From Rachycentron canadum (lineage: Eukaryota > Chordata > Actinopteri > Carangiformes > Rachycentridae), in assembly GCA_038496675.1 (NCBI GenBank), contig CM076663.1:13848954-13912953 (forward strand): a DNA stretch of 64,000 nucleotides. The letters run 5' to 3'. The notes under the pieces are model-generated. The model did not search any database. It had not been told where the DNA came from and saw only the letters and a list, made by a program, of their open reading frames with translations. This document shows, piece after piece, positions 13,844 through 26,799 of the stretch (its first letter is position 1; every line of letters starts with the position of its first letter). Made by a program: the position numbers and the translations under genes.

Positions 13844-14214
13844 NNNNNNNNNNNNNNNNNNNNNNNNNNNNNNNNNNNNNNNNNNNNNNNNNNNNNNNNN
13901 NNNNNNNNNNNNNNNNNNNNNNNNNNNNNNNNNNNNNNNNNNNNNNNNNNNNNNNNNNNNNNNNNNNNNNNNNNNNNNNNNNNNNNNNNNNNNNNNNNNN
14001 NNNNNNNNNNNNNNNNNNNNNNNNNNNNNNNNNNNNNNNNNNNNNNNNNNNNNNNNNNNNNNNNNNNNNNNNNNNNNNNNNNNNNNNNNNNNNNNNNNNN
14101 NNNNNNNNNNNNNNNNNNNNNNNNNNNNNNNNNNNNNNNNNNNNNNNNNNNNNNNNNNNNNNNNNNNNNNNNNNNNNNNNNNNNNNNNNNNNNNNNNNNN
14201 NNNNNNNNNNNNNN
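13844..14214. other. Assembly gap (371 N)
   Basis: A run of undetermined bases. It is flanked on the left by GGGGG-containing purine sequence and on the right by several hundred bases of nearly pure G/A sequence, so the gap probably reflects a hard-to-sequence polypurine tract. Translations across it are artefacts. Confidence 0.99.
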
Positions 14215-14498
14215 GGTGGGGGCGGGGGTTGTGGGGTGAAGGAAAAGGGGGAGAAGGGTGTGGGGTTAGGGAGAGAGGAGTGAGGTTGAGGGGAATGAGA
14301 GAGAGGGGTAGAGTGGCTATGAAGAGGGAGATGGAGAGGAGAGAAGGGGACAGGATGGAGACCAGTGGCTGGACATGATTCACGGGGAGGGGGGATGAAG
14401 AGCATGAGAGGAAGGTGGGTGTGATGGAAAAGCCAGGGGGGAGATGTTGGAGAGGGGAAAACAGGGAGACAAAGAGAGAGAAAGTTATTGAGAAGCTT

Positions 14499-14530
<32 letters not shown>
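14215..14530 (+). repeat. G/A-rich polypurine stretch ending in a 28-base A run
   Basis: From the gap to about 14490 the plus strand is mostly G and A with scattered T and few C. It then ends in an uninterrupted A run at 14503-14530. It is low complexity and not coding. Confidence 0.85.
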
Positions 14531-14531
<1 letters not shown>

Positions 14532-15249
14532 ATCTTTCACTAGTTGTTACAAATAAAAATATTGAAATTCAAATTTAATTTAAAAAAATGAATGAAAAGC
14601 CTATGACCAGGACATGATGGAAGATTCATATTTATGAGGTCACCTGAGGAAGCTGCACTTGTGCTAATGCTGACCATGAAAAAGGCACAATGAGCTTGAA
14701 CTGATTTAAAACTGCAGGCAGTACAGTACAGTAGTTTCAGGGATATCAGCAGAGTTTTACTTGGTTTGATTTTAAATGGGATATTGTCCTTATTTTCCTT
14801 AATGTTCTTCAATTAAACCCATTTTAAATCACCTGACTTATCCTTCAATAGCAACACTTTACTTCAAGTACCCCTGTTTAGCAGTTATATAATCAGTATA
14901 TAAACATGTAAGAAATGACATATAACACAGTGTAATGTAGTTGTAATCAGATATGTGTTTATCAGTGTATAGGTATACGTCCCTAACGCCTCCTGTGGAC
15001 CACAATGACTGAAGCTGCTGTAAAAACAGATAACGAATGACATTATAACAAAATAGTAATAATCTAAAATAAGATGCTATAAGCACTGACAGACACTGTA
15101 CAATAACAAACACTTAAAAATGTCTTAATATCTCCAAAGTTGTATTTAAAGTGAAATTTAAATCTTTTTCTTTTGCATTAGAAATTAAGCAAAGAGATTC
15201 ACAACCTTAAATTCCTTTGTTTGACTCACTGTAAAAATATTCAAGGTTG

Positions 15250-15860
15250 TGGAAAATCCAAATTCAAACAGTAATGATGAAAGGCAATGTTCAAGGCCCC
15301 AAACCTAGATTTGCCATTATGATGGCCAAGGTTAGATGTCAGGGATAAGAAAGTTTGCAACATTCAGCTGAATGAGAGATGCTGATTGCTGTCTGGCCCT
15401 TTTGGGTGACTTTGCGATGGATTAAGGTCAGAAGTCATCTGTTAATCACCCCTTCAGTCTCTTTGATTGAGTGAGCCCTCAGGTGAGGCGTAATGCATTT
15501 TCAGGGGCAATGATGACAATAATTGGCTATCTTCACTTCACCAAAATGGACAAAGTCCTAAAAATCTCACCACTTGAATCTGACAGTTCAGCACAAATGA
15601 AAATAAAGGCTCAAAGGGCTTTCCAGCCAACAAATTAATAACTATGATATTATGGCATGATCTCTTGGCCAAATCATTAAGCTGATCTGTGATCTGTGCT
15701 GTGTTAACACCCTGGACTGTGCAGCTTATAGGTGTTTCACAGCAGTTGACTTGTTTGTTGAATGCTGATAAGATAACTGGCCGAGTTTGGTTGATTCAAA
15801 AATGCAGCCTTTTTTTCATTTCATATGGGAAACGTCTGTCATAACGCTGCAGGTCACAAA
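15250..15860. promoter_or_regulatory. Candidate conserved noncoding element
   Basis: A long repeat-free block with many TF-like words: TGACAATAATTGGC near 15515, CAAATTAATAACTATG near 15630, GTTAATCACC near 15442 and GTGTTAACACC near 15700. It is visually the most constraint-like part of the upstream region. I cannot confirm conservation without alignment. Confidence 0.3.
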
Positions 15861-17081
15861 ATATGAAAAGCCGTTGATTTGATGAGATTTTGTCTCTTGC
15901 TTTTAATTTTGTTTGCGTTGTTATTTCAAACATTTGAAAAAAAGGTGATTATTTATCAGTTTTTAGTTGAAAGACTACACAACAAACTCTGTGTACATGC
16001 AGCGTCGTGTACCCCGCCTATATTTCTTTTAGGAACTTTTATATGTATCTATGTATATTCTTGTGATGTTATTTGTGAAATTTTAAATATGTGTCTGTGG
16101 CGCTCAGCAATAAGTACATTCTGACATCATGCTTGATTTTTTTAACAACCGTTAATAATATTTCTTTAATATTCAGTGTTCCTGATACTTCTATTTTCTC
16201 TAGTCTATGTTTTGGTGGTTGTATGATCTTGTATGAAAGATAAGCTGCTGTATAAAACCAAACACATTTAAACTGGAAATGTAGGCCTATTAATATAATG
16301 ATAAAGACCATGATGATGATGATGATGATGATAACAGCAGCAACAGCAAACACAGAAGCATCTATCGCCAGCTAATAATAATAATAATGAGAGTGATAAT
16401 AGATTATTTGATTGCTTTGAGAACAAAATAGTTGCAAAATATGGTAAAAATATCAACTTTTATTTATTGTGCAGAGCAAACAAGTAAAACCTTTTTACTA
16501 CGTAACCTTTTGTGTCCTTCAAGGAGACATCTCTTTAAAATTGGTAATTTATTATGATTTACACTAACTAGACATTTGTCAGTCCACAGAGGCCATCTCT
16601 GTCTCCTCTTTTCTCCAATGCAAAATAACTAGGACTACAACAACTTTTCTGGTGGCAGGTCTACTCTGCGCCGACGTGCAAGGCTTCCATGGGCAGCCTC
16701 ACATCATTCATTCAGTTACTCCAGATGGTGACTTAACACAGCACAAGGCCAAACCAAAAACCCAGCCTGATCTGAAATGCAGTTTCAGGTAGGAGTGTCT
16801 TAAGGTGTGGCAGACAAAGGTCCACAGCTCTCACCTGACAACCTCCTGCAACTCTCAGCTCATGAGAACCCGAGCAGTGTCTGGGAATAAGACATGCTCG
16901 TCCACCACGTTATATTTCACCAGGTGTGACTCTCTTTCTCTTCACCTTTTTTCCACTTCAGTTCACACTGTGCTCTTAAATTTCAGGCTCTTTTATTTTG
17001 CAGTCAGTGTTAGCTATTGTGTGCAGCATTTCCTCTACTGGACCATTCATTCCTACATGAGAGCCAAGACTCTCTCCTTGG

Positions 17082-17217
<136 letters not shown>

Positions 17218-17819
17218 TTTGGTTATTAGTTTGTACTATTTTGTGCATTAATTTGTGTGTGCATGTGTGGGTCTTTTCTTATGAAATATGCATCAACAAG
17301 ATATTCCCTCCAACAGGATTTTATGTATTTTTTCATTGACTTTCATATGAACTGCAAAGTTTATTCCTGTATAAATTCAAACATTTATATTAACAGCAAT
17401 CTATATTCCATCTAAAGCCATTTTAAGCACTTCATGAGTTTAGTACTCTTTCCTGTTTCTCTTTAATGAGGTTCATCAGGTTGTATTTGCAGATGAACCT
17501 GAGTCTCAGGTCTAAATGAGATTTTAGTAGCTCAGGAGTTTGTTTATTTACTCTGCAAAAGCGTCAAATATTAAGTCTCACAGTCTGTATTGTCTTTAAG
17601 ATTGTGCCTCATGTGTTTCCTAGATCTTATGGCTGTTGTATTTATGTCTGTAAGCATAGCTCATTTAATGTGAAGAAGATGTAATAATAGTGTTGAAATT
17701 CACAGCATATTGCGAAACAGAAATGTGAAGATAATTTGGGTTTCTTTCCCCCCTCCCCTCAAATTCCTTAATAAAATAAAGAAAATAAAAAAAATGATAG
17801 GCTAATAATCATTTTTATC

Positions 17820-18060
17820 CCCGCTTAGATGGATGCCAGACCTCGCAGAGAATCAAGCTATTTCTAATTCATCTCCAAACAACATTATTATTATTCCTGT
17901 AATATTATTTCACGAAGGCTGCCACTCTCGCCGCCTGTTATTACGCTCCTGCGAGGGACTGACACAGTTGTGGTGGGACATTTGATATCCCTCGACAATT
18001 TATTAGATCCTTTGTAAAGGGTTGACCATAATCCAGTGCTTCGGGTGTCATTTCTCCATC
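17820..18060. promoter_or_regulatory. Candidate conserved noncoding element
   Basis: A complex block with TTTCTAATTCATCTCC near 17860, CCTGTAATATTATTTCACG near 17896 and CAATTTATTAGATCC near 17996. There is no coding frame. Composition and location upstream of dlx6a suggest a regulatory role, which remains inference. Confidence 0.25.
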
Positions 18061-18929
18061 TATCCAGGCTCCATGCGGCGTGTGGCGCGCACTGGAGGCG
18101 CGCTCAGAGCCAGTGGAGCTTTTACACCACCTGCCTGCTCGGACACAGACAGTAACCCCCCCACCACCACCCCTCACCCACCCCCACCCCACCGGGCACC
18201 CGCTCTGCTGACGACGGCGGCCTGGCCACAGGGTCTGGCTGTGTCACTGGTAAATGATCCTCAAATCATTGTTCATTAACGAAGAGCCACACTTGGAGGC
18301 CTCGAATCTCCTCCTTCTGGACACCACGCGTCTTTTTAAACACCTGTACAAAAATATTTCTGTGATATACACTTTTTACATAATATTCTTCTTCTTAATT
18401 TCGTGTTGGCGTTTCTTTTCTTTTTTTTTTCTTTTTTTTTTTTCTTTACCTACTGTATTTCTAACATGCGCAGTAGCTATATTACAAAATACAGGATTTA
18501 AACCTTTTAAAGGACCCGGAGATGCGATTAATGTGAAGACGACTGTGGCGATTTGATCAACAACAGAAACACAGACATCGAAAATAATGGTCCAGTCATA
18601 ACAGTCACAACCATGGAATATGAATAATGAAGGTGGACGTAAAAATGCTTGAGAGTGGCGGATATTAAAAAATAAATACCAATGTTTGACGACTAGTAGC
18701 CCGTAGCCTATTCTACATTCATAAAAACAGTTTCACACCTTTTTTACACTAGTTTTCTAAAGTTTAATAAAACCAAATCGTGCCCTTAAATATGCATCTT
18801 TCCCCCCACTGTGACATGTTACTGTTCATTTGCGCCTAATGGTTCAACATTTCAGGAATTTTCTTAATGCTCCTCGTTGCCATGTATTCTTTCTTAATTT
18901 CTCTCTCTCTCTCTGTCACGACAGATGAA

Positions 18930-19440
18930 AAGGCGCTGTAATTATTCCAGGAGGTTGGGAACTAAATGATTGTCTTTGAAGTAGGCCCGGGCCTTGGACT
19001 ACATTAGAAGCCAAGCATGTGATTTGCAACTGTTGAAGTAAAACCCTCACTCTGCTGCAGAGAAAGAAGGGGGAAAAAACGGAAAAAACGAGGAGGGTGG
19101 ATTCTCGGCAAAAGAAAATGGTATCTTTGTTTGCTCCCCTTTGTTTACCGGGGGATTCTTTCTCATTTTCCCCGCTTTTTTTTTTTTTTCATTTTTACTA
19201 ATTCATTTCAATGGCTTTCAAACTGGAAAATGGAAATGTTGCTCCTGCCCTCTATTTCGGCGGCAGCGTCCTGGCAACAGAGCAATTTTCTATCATCAGG
19301 GATAAACGGCATCGAACAGTACATTCTGATAAAAAAAGAGCCCATGATTGCTGGCCTTCCTGTCTGTCATCTAGCGACCAAATCCTCTCCTTCAAGACCG
19401 ACCACTGTGCTGTCAGACCTAATAATGTCGCGTATTAAGT
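18930..19440. promoter_or_regulatory. Candidate conserved noncoding element
   Basis: Contains GGCGCTGTAATTATTCC near 18934 and a GC-balanced block at about 19205-19440. Two open frames (19131-19493 and 19211-19438) cross the block, but their translations resemble no protein I know and differ in frame. Noncoding constraint is more plausible than coding. Confidence 0.22.
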
Positions 19441-19789
19441 CGAGAGAGCAGGAAAAAAAGGAGGGACCAACACTCGCCTTGGCTACTCACTAGTCACCAA
19501 CATAAAGTTCATATCAACTTTTTGGATACGGCTCCTTTGTTATTGACTGTGCACACAGGATCGTTGAGTTGGGCACGTTTGCTATAGGTCATATACGAGC
19601 ACACAACCAACGGAATATCTCACCCACTAAATAATTCCCACCTTAATTGCTATAACAATATTGATAATGTGGCTATAAATCTAAGGACACTGTGCCATTT
19701 CCCATAGCATTTATTCTGATGAGGACTTCCATGCGCGTTCTACTGTTACATTACACAAAGGACTAAATTCAACCTTTTGTTTCCCCTTT

Positions 19790-20110
19790 TTATTGCAGAG
19801 ACAAATGGCAAAATGTGAAGCCCGCATGGCTGCTGCAGGAAACTGTGCGATGCAATCACTCAGGTGGACCTAAACATGTAGAGACAGAAGGCGACAAGAG
19901 AAACAAGCAGTCTTAATTAGAGACACAGGCCCTGAGTGCGACCAGTGCAGCTTCAGCCGTGCCAAATTAAATCCATTAGTCCCTGAGAGGCTGGGAAGGC
20001 TCAGTGGTGCAGGCCTTTGCTTATTTGTGGTCATTTAGCTCCACTACCACTACAAGCTACACCGGGTCTATCTGAAGGCCCTGCACCTGGGGCCATGCAT
20101 ATGCCAATTT
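19790..20110. promoter_or_regulatory. Candidate conserved noncoding element
   Basis: A complex block carrying GTCTTAATTAGAGAC near 19910, GCCAAATTAAATCCATTAG near 19962 and ACTACCACTACAAG near 20043, with no simple repeats and no open frame of interest. Homeodomain-type cores are present. Conservation is unverified. Confidence 0.25.
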
Positions 20111-22439
20111 TGCTATTTACTGGAGAGATAATGCAATCCTAATTTATGATGCAAAACTTATTGTAAACAGTCGCCTGCCTGGGAGCGCATGGTTTTCTTT
20201 ATGACAAAACCACACTAATTTTTCTTGGTGTAGTTGCAGGCTTTTACAAAACACATCAAAGCTTTGCATAAGTGGGTTTGCATTAGTGCGATGTGCGCAA
20301 TTTATGTGCGTAAAAGCGGCGCGCCACCATTTGGGCACAGATACATTCTACTGGAGCATTAGAGGCTGATCGGTGATCATTTTGGGCTGATGTTGGTGTC
20401 TGTCTGTGTGTGTGTGTGTGTGTGTAGGGGGGCGGGGGGTTGGTCCCTCTGAATCCAGTTACAGTGAACCGTGTTACACTGACAGCTGTGTGGTATGCAT
20501 CTGCGCTTCCCTTCGCCACTTCCCGCCCCTCGCGCGGCAGAGATGGAGAATCGTTGACGCCTGGCTGTCTGTGACGCGCCAGTGGCTTTGCGCTGTGGAG
20601 AAGGGAGACATGTTGTTTAAGTGCCTGTTGGTCTGTGTCTGCAGTGACAAGCCTCAGCTTCACAAACCGACCGGGTCCCCGAGCAGCCAAGGAGGTGGCT
20701 CTCCATGCGAGCCAGTCAATAGCTGTTACAGGGACAGACCGCGAACGCCACAGCCTCTCGCGACAATTATGATCTGTGCCTCGCTGAAACTCCGTGTTAA
20801 CGCTCAGAAATGATTAAAACGTGTGGCCAGATAGACGAGAAAAGACGCGGCGTGTTGAAATAGCCAGTGACCCACATTCAGGAGAGAGAGAACTAGTAAT
20901 ATTTTTTAAAACGGCCTCCTGGGAATGTGCGTAAATCTGCCGTGTTATGGCCTCGCGTGTACATTTATTTCCAATTTATCCAAAGGTGCCTCTCTAATAA
21001 CTAGCAGTGGCCACCTTAACTATAAAATAAAGCCAGGTTGTCGTAGTGTAAAAATATTCTCCCTTTTCATGCACCCCATCCCAGACAATGGACGCCAGGG
21101 AAATCCCAGGTCTGATACATCCGCAGCGGTTGGGTATTGGAGTGATTTTAGAGAGTCATTCATCAGCGTTTATAAGACAGCTGGAAATAAAGACCACTTC
21201 TGTTAAACCACCACAGCCATTGATTGTACTGAAGGTCAATCATCTACTTAGGGACAAAGTGATTTCTAGATTTGCAGCTGAACGGTGTTCATTTTGTGAC
21301 TGACATTTCCACGAACTGAAATATAAAATAATTTCTCTCCAGAATAAGGCTACGAACTACTATAATCCAAGATTAATGGGGCAGAATAGGCTACAACGGG
21401 GAACCACGCCACGGCAGGTGGTAAACGTGCGTTAAAGGCTCAGTGCCTAAAACAGTTTACACAGAGGCAAATTGCTGTTTTTGCCTTTTTTTTCTTTTTT
21501 TTTTTTACATGGTCACTTATAAAGTGATAACATCCGATATAGGCCCGCGTTTGATGCGTGTGCCTTGCAATTACATACGGTTGTCAGCATGCATGCAATA
21601 GGCCACATTTTAGACATTTCCAAAGCAGCAAGGTCGAGTATGTCATGTTCTCTCTGCTCAAACAAATCCGTCCTTTCACCACTTCACTTAATCTCATTGT
21701 GCCTAGAAAAGCCTCCCAACACGCCTGCGGGACACCAAGACTGTGACACGACCCGCGCTGCCGTCCCGCAATTTAACAATTCTGCGGTGGCGCGCGCGCG
21801 CGCGCACGCACACACAGATGATGCTGCAAAACCTGAAGAATGAACACGTCTCATTCAATCGAGCCCAGAGGTCTCAGCCCGCGGGAGGAAGCAACTATAG
21901 CATCGCTACAAAGCCATGCATGTCTTTGCAGCAGCACTCAAAGGCGATTAGAAAAGGTGTAGGATCTGGTTTCTCCTCTGCGTGTCCAAGTGGAACACGG
22001 ACAGGGGGAATTGGCCACTATGTTAAACCACTGAGGGGTGACCACGGTGTGCTGACTCCTGCAAGCTCTGCGAGGCCACTGTGCTCCTAAAATACAGACT
22101 TATCAGAGGCCATAAAAATCACCTATCAACGTCAGTGAACAGAAAAGATGCTTGAAAAGAAGCTCTTACCTGCACCCCCTCAAGATGACACAGAAGTGCT
22201 CTGATTTTTCTTTAAAAATGCATTAATCTGTGAGAGTTTGGAAGAATAAAACAAATCCGCCTGGGTGTCTCCCAGTGTCTGTGCTCCTCTCTTGGTCCGC
22301 TGCTGTAAAATGATTATCCGGCTGGGTTGTGCACTTTTTAAATCCCACAAAGTAAATAACAACCGTAGCTGACGATAATAGCAAGGTACCAAGTTCTTGT
22401 TACAGAAAAGGAGAAAATTGAAACTAAACGCTGCATTTA

Positions 22440-22660
22440 GACAACCATTTTTGATAAGAGGATAATTGAGGCGACACTGGCGTATAATTAGGGGATAATT
22501 TATGCTATATCCACTTTTATTCCACCCTCCCAAAATAAATCCAGTCCATAATCATTACAGGCGAATTGTTCTTAATTTTATAGCAGCAATTTGAGTAAAG
22601 TGTGGCCGCTAATCAAATAGGTTTTCGTAGTAACTTGATTGCAACCATAATTATTTTTTA
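22440..22660. promoter_or_regulatory. TAAT-dense candidate enhancer 1.6 kb upstream of dlx6a
   Basis: At least three TAATT cores lie within about 40 bases (near 22463, 22484 and 22496). More follow at 22550-22660, including a GCTAATCAAAT word and an ATAATTATT word. Such density fits homeodomain (including Dlx) binding and dlx autoregulation. The call rests on motif density and proximity only. Confidence 0.3.
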
Positions 22661-24194
22661 TCGCCTTTTTTGTGTGTGTGAAATCACTGAATGCTACATT
22701 GCGGCAAAAAATGTGCTGAAAGTAATGCAAAACATGATTTGAAAGCTTGGTGAATTAGTAGATATAAGATTTTATTCTTATTTGCGAATCGAAGATCGCA
22801 GCCCTCAGAGGCAAACTGTATAATTTACATATATTGAGGACCCTATCAGGCCTCATATTACAACAGGGATAAAAGACACTGTCAGTTTATCTCGGTATCC
22901 ACCCTTCTATCTGCAAAATAACCTATTGTACCTCAGGCATATTGTTATTTGATGTGTCACATGTACTGTATTTTGAATTGTCTGAGGATCTTTAATCATA
23001 TGGTCAGTAGCCCCAGAAAAAACCCAACAGTTATAATATACGTTACTTTCAGAGCAGGGGGGGGGGGGCTTGAAGAGGGACTGCTCATTAGGCGCCAACA
23101 AAGACAAATACACTGCAAAACATGTTATTTAATTCTTTGTAAAGAATAAATAAATAAATGCAAAAGTTCTCATTTATACACAAAAATCTGTGGAGTTGTG
23201 GGTCTATTTTCCTTTTATTTCCAAAGCAATTCCACCTGTTTGGGGAGTTTCCTTGACATAAAACAGACCACTCCACTAGTGTAAATATGTATAGTGTCCC
23301 TAAATGTAGAAAAGTCTTTTAATGTACATTTAACACTACTGGGATTATTCCACAGTCATTTGTAAATGTTTATACGTTTGAAGAAAAAATATTTAATCCC
23401 CCTAAACGATGATAGACGGCTGGTAAAGGTGAGTATTTTGGTAGTAAAGGGTCAATTTGTAAATAATTTATTGCTATTTGGGTTAGAAATCAATTCGATA
23501 TTAAATAGGATATTAACATTCCCAAATAGGGTGTTTGGGTGATGCTTTGCTATATGTGATTAATTCAAGAGGAAAGGAGGAGTTAAAAGCTCTGAAGGAA
23601 AAGAGGCACATATACACCGCTGGCTCATCAGGCTAAATCAAAGTGCGCACTATATGTTGCGCGTCGTGCGTAATTTGGGGGGTTTGGGTACAAAACAAAA
23701 TCGACTCGGCAATTCCAAAAGAGCTGGTTTTGCGTGTGAAGCTTGTCTGTAGGAATTAGGCGTCTTTCCCACCATATATTATTTCCCCCATAGTTGTGGT
23801 GGGAGCTGGTAAGGTGGGTTAACTCCAGCTCAAGTCTCCGTGAAGCGCAAAGCACTGATGACGTTGGGCTGGATGACCAATCGGGAGGCGCTGCCCTTTG
23901 GAGACAAACCATTTTACTTGTAGTGTCTGCATCAAGTCTGGAAGCAAGGGCTCAATTTTAACAGAATCCACCTTAAAATCTCTCCCTTAACTTATGCCTA
24001 CCTTCCGCCACTTTGAGTGAGAATATCACAGGACAAGGGGGGAAATAAAGACGCCTCTGGAAAATCCGGGTGTTAATAGGACAATATCTGTTCGCGGTGG
24101 AGAGAGGGGAGAGAGACAACAACACAGCGAGAGAGAGAAAACCGATTTGGTCTTGAGAGAGAGGGGGGTGAGTGCTCTCAAGGCAGAAAATTCG

Positions 24195-25877
24195 ATGATG
24201 ACCATGACTACGATGGCTGACGGTCTGGACGCTCAGGACTCGTCCAAGTCTGCTTTCATGGAGTTTGGGCAGCAGTCGCACTCACAGCAGAGCTCCCCGT
24301 CGATGGCCAGCGGCCACTACCCGCTGCACTGTCTCCACTCCGGCTCACACGCTCACCACCAGCACGACAACACCCCGTACCCCGGGACCAACACCTACAA
24401 CAGGTCGTTACCCTACCCCTACGTGAGCCACCCTCACCACAGCCCGTACCTGCCATCCTATCACAACAACACGGGAGGACAGACAAGGTTAGACGGCACA
24501 GGTAAGAGACCCCCTTTTCACCAGCCGAATGGAAAATGCACCGCGTCATGACAGTACCATTAGCGCATACCTTCTTTTAGCACGGGTGGCCCACAGTGGG
24601 GATCAAACCTTTCTCTCCTGCCGGTGTTGGTACCGTGCCCAAGTCGATCACTCCAAATTCGGACGACTGATCTTTCAGACGTAGGTGGGCGATTACATCG
24701 AAGAAAGATCGCGCGTAAATGGCACCAGATAATTCGAGATCCAGCCTATTACCTCCTCAGCCTGTAGCCTGCATTGCTGTCCCGTTTAGCAGTTCCAGCA
24801 AAACCTGTTTTAATGCCCGGGGTGTGATCATCACGACCGTGCAATCCTCACCAACTACTCGTGGAAATTAGGCAGCCCGCACGCCTTCAATGTTGTAATT
24901 AGCATTTAATTGACATGTCATTACCAGCAATATCCTAAATATGACAGCGTATGAGGATTGTGGCTGCCACGGCGCGTGGAGGCAAAGCGAGATGTCAACG
25001 TTTTATCAGCCTATTTTATTTCTAATTTCATTTCCTTTTATTTTATTTTTTTATGACACTCATTCGGCGCCTTTGAATTTATCCACACCTTTCAGCTGAC
25101 ATTTCGTGGCGTTTGATGCGTTGCTGTCTCCTCCTGCACACAAAGAACCAACACCATCTCGCTGTGGTGGCTTTAAATAATAACGTTGCTTGTTTTTGTT
25201 GCAGAGCAGCAGAAAACGACGGTGATCGAAAACGGGGAAATTCGTTTTAATGGGAAAGGCAAGAAGATTCGCAAACCTCGGACAATTTATTCCAGTTTGC
25301 AGCTTCAAGCACTGAACCACCGTTTCCAGCAAACACAGTACCTCGCTTTACCGGAGCGCGCCGAGCTGGCTGCCTCTCTAGGACTGACACAAACCCAGGT
25401 ATGCAAGGGACATGCACTGCTTCACATTATTACATTACCTCCTGGGGATTATCATCCATATTCCTCTTTTAATCATGACCCAGTCTCAGATATTATTATT
25501 TGGTTACGTGCTTTTATTTTGATGGCTTTAGTATGAAAGATTTAATAGCCCACTGCAATTTTCTCATCTACATGCAGGCTCTTTATCCACGTGTCTGTTC
25601 CTAACTGCATGCGCCCCTCTTCTCCTCTGCCGCGCAGGTAAAGATTTGGTTCCAGAATAAGAGGTCAAAGTTCAAGAAGCTGCTCAAGCAAGGCAGCAAC
25701 CCGCACGAGAGCGACCCAATACCGGGCTCCATGTCGCTCTCCCCGCGGTCCCCGACCATCCCTCCAATATGGGACGTCTCGGCCTCTTCCAAAGGAGTAA
25801 ACATGCCGGCGAACAGCTACATGCCCGGCTACTCTCACTGGTATTCGTCCCCACATCAAGATTCAATGCAGAGATAG
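24195..25877 (+). CDS. dlx6a: Dlx6 homeodomain transcription factor (dlx6a), 3 coding exons, complete
   Basis: Distal-less family transcription factor that binds TAATT-type sites and patterns branchial arches, forebrain interneurons and fin folds. Coding exons are 24195-24501, 25205-25398 and 25638-25877, all with GT-AG introns and consistent phases, giving 246 aa. The start is the first of two adjacent ATGs, giving the family N-terminus MMTMTTMADGL. The next feature is the DSSKSAFMEFGQQ block, then a His-rich stretch. The homeodomain spans residues ~123-182, with RKPRTIYSSLQLQALN, and recognition helix KIWFQNKRSKFKK with Q50 and N51. The C-terminus has the family NSYMPGYSHWYSS block and stops just after SMQR, slightly earlier than mammalian DLX6. 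The long polyQ/polyP tract of human DLX6 is absent. It is convergent with dlx5a 4.6 kb away. The 'a' suffix assumes the usual retained teleost pair. Confidence 0.96.
24870..24965. promoter_or_regulatory. TAAT-rich block in dlx6a intron 1
   Basis: A short block between exons 1 and 2 with TTGTAATTAGC, ATTTAATTGAC and GTCATTACC words in about 50 bases. It could be an intronic homeodomain-bound element. Weakly supported. Confidence 0.2.
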
Positions 25878-26670
25878 ACTGATGAGGCAGGGAAAAGGTC
25901 AGTGAGCTGTCTGGAGGCCTCCGGATCTCCGCCATGCAGTTTCCAACGTAGCCTACAATTTGTGTCAGCGCAGAGACTGGATGCTGGAGAGGAGGTAAAA
26001 AAAAACCATAAAAACCCCTCCGATGCCTCTCTGCTGAAGGATAACACGCAGCCGAGCCTCGGTGTGATGACACAAACAAGGGAACTAACCATTTTTGTCA
26101 GCGTATGGCTGTTCAGTGGGCTCGCATCTCTGTTATGCTTTCATTCATGTCAACATCTGAACGTCAATATACCAAATATTATCAGTGACATTTTAGCCAC
26201 TTTGGGCAAAGACTGCTTTCACTCTCCGTGCGCTGTGGCGCCCAGAGCCTCTGGCCATGGTGGACACTCCTGACTGCTCTTTTCTTTTCTTTTTTTTTTT
26301 CCCACCCTTTTTTTTTTTTTTTTTTTTTTTTTGGTTGTTTCTCCAACATGCAAAACCAAACAAATTGTCTGTCTGTAAATATAATCTGCGATTTTAGTTG
26401 TACATACACTTTTTATGTTTTGTCAGATTGAGTAAACCGTGACTCAAACCAGACGCCTGCTGTTGCATGATTTCTAAATAAGAAAATCCTTTCAGACTGG
26501 GCCTTTTTATGCTCCATGTTGGGCCCACATCACATCACAACGGGCCTATTTCCCGTCTCCGCGGCGTGTACAGGCTTATAACAGACAATATGAACCTAGG
26601 TTAATGACACAGTAGTCAGGTGAAAAGCCCATTTCAGAGTAAACATCTTAAATAAACCCTCAGCGCTCAG
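25878..26670 (+). other. dlx6a: Probable dlx6a 3' UTR
   Basis: Sequence after the dlx6a stop with no coding potential. It contains a T run at about 26308-26332 and the first AATAAA-type signal at about 26652. The exact transcript end is unknown. Confidence 0.4.
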
Positions 26671-26799
26671 TGGCTGATGGAAGCTACAGTAGTATATAGA
26701 TTTATCAAATGCGCTCAACACCAGAGGAAATGAACTTACCCCGCACCGCTGCTGTCTACATTCACCTCGAAAGACATTTGCTCCAGGTCCAGCTTATCT

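Noticed and set aside
13640..14540. Several 160-265 codon frames on both strands
   Set aside because: They run through the N gap, which gives no stops, and through polypurine sequence; artefacts.
26280..26340. T-rich tract considered as a terminator of dlx6a
   Set aside because: Simple T run inside the probable 3' UTR; eukaryotic ends are set by poly(A) signals, and the nearest AATAAA is further on.
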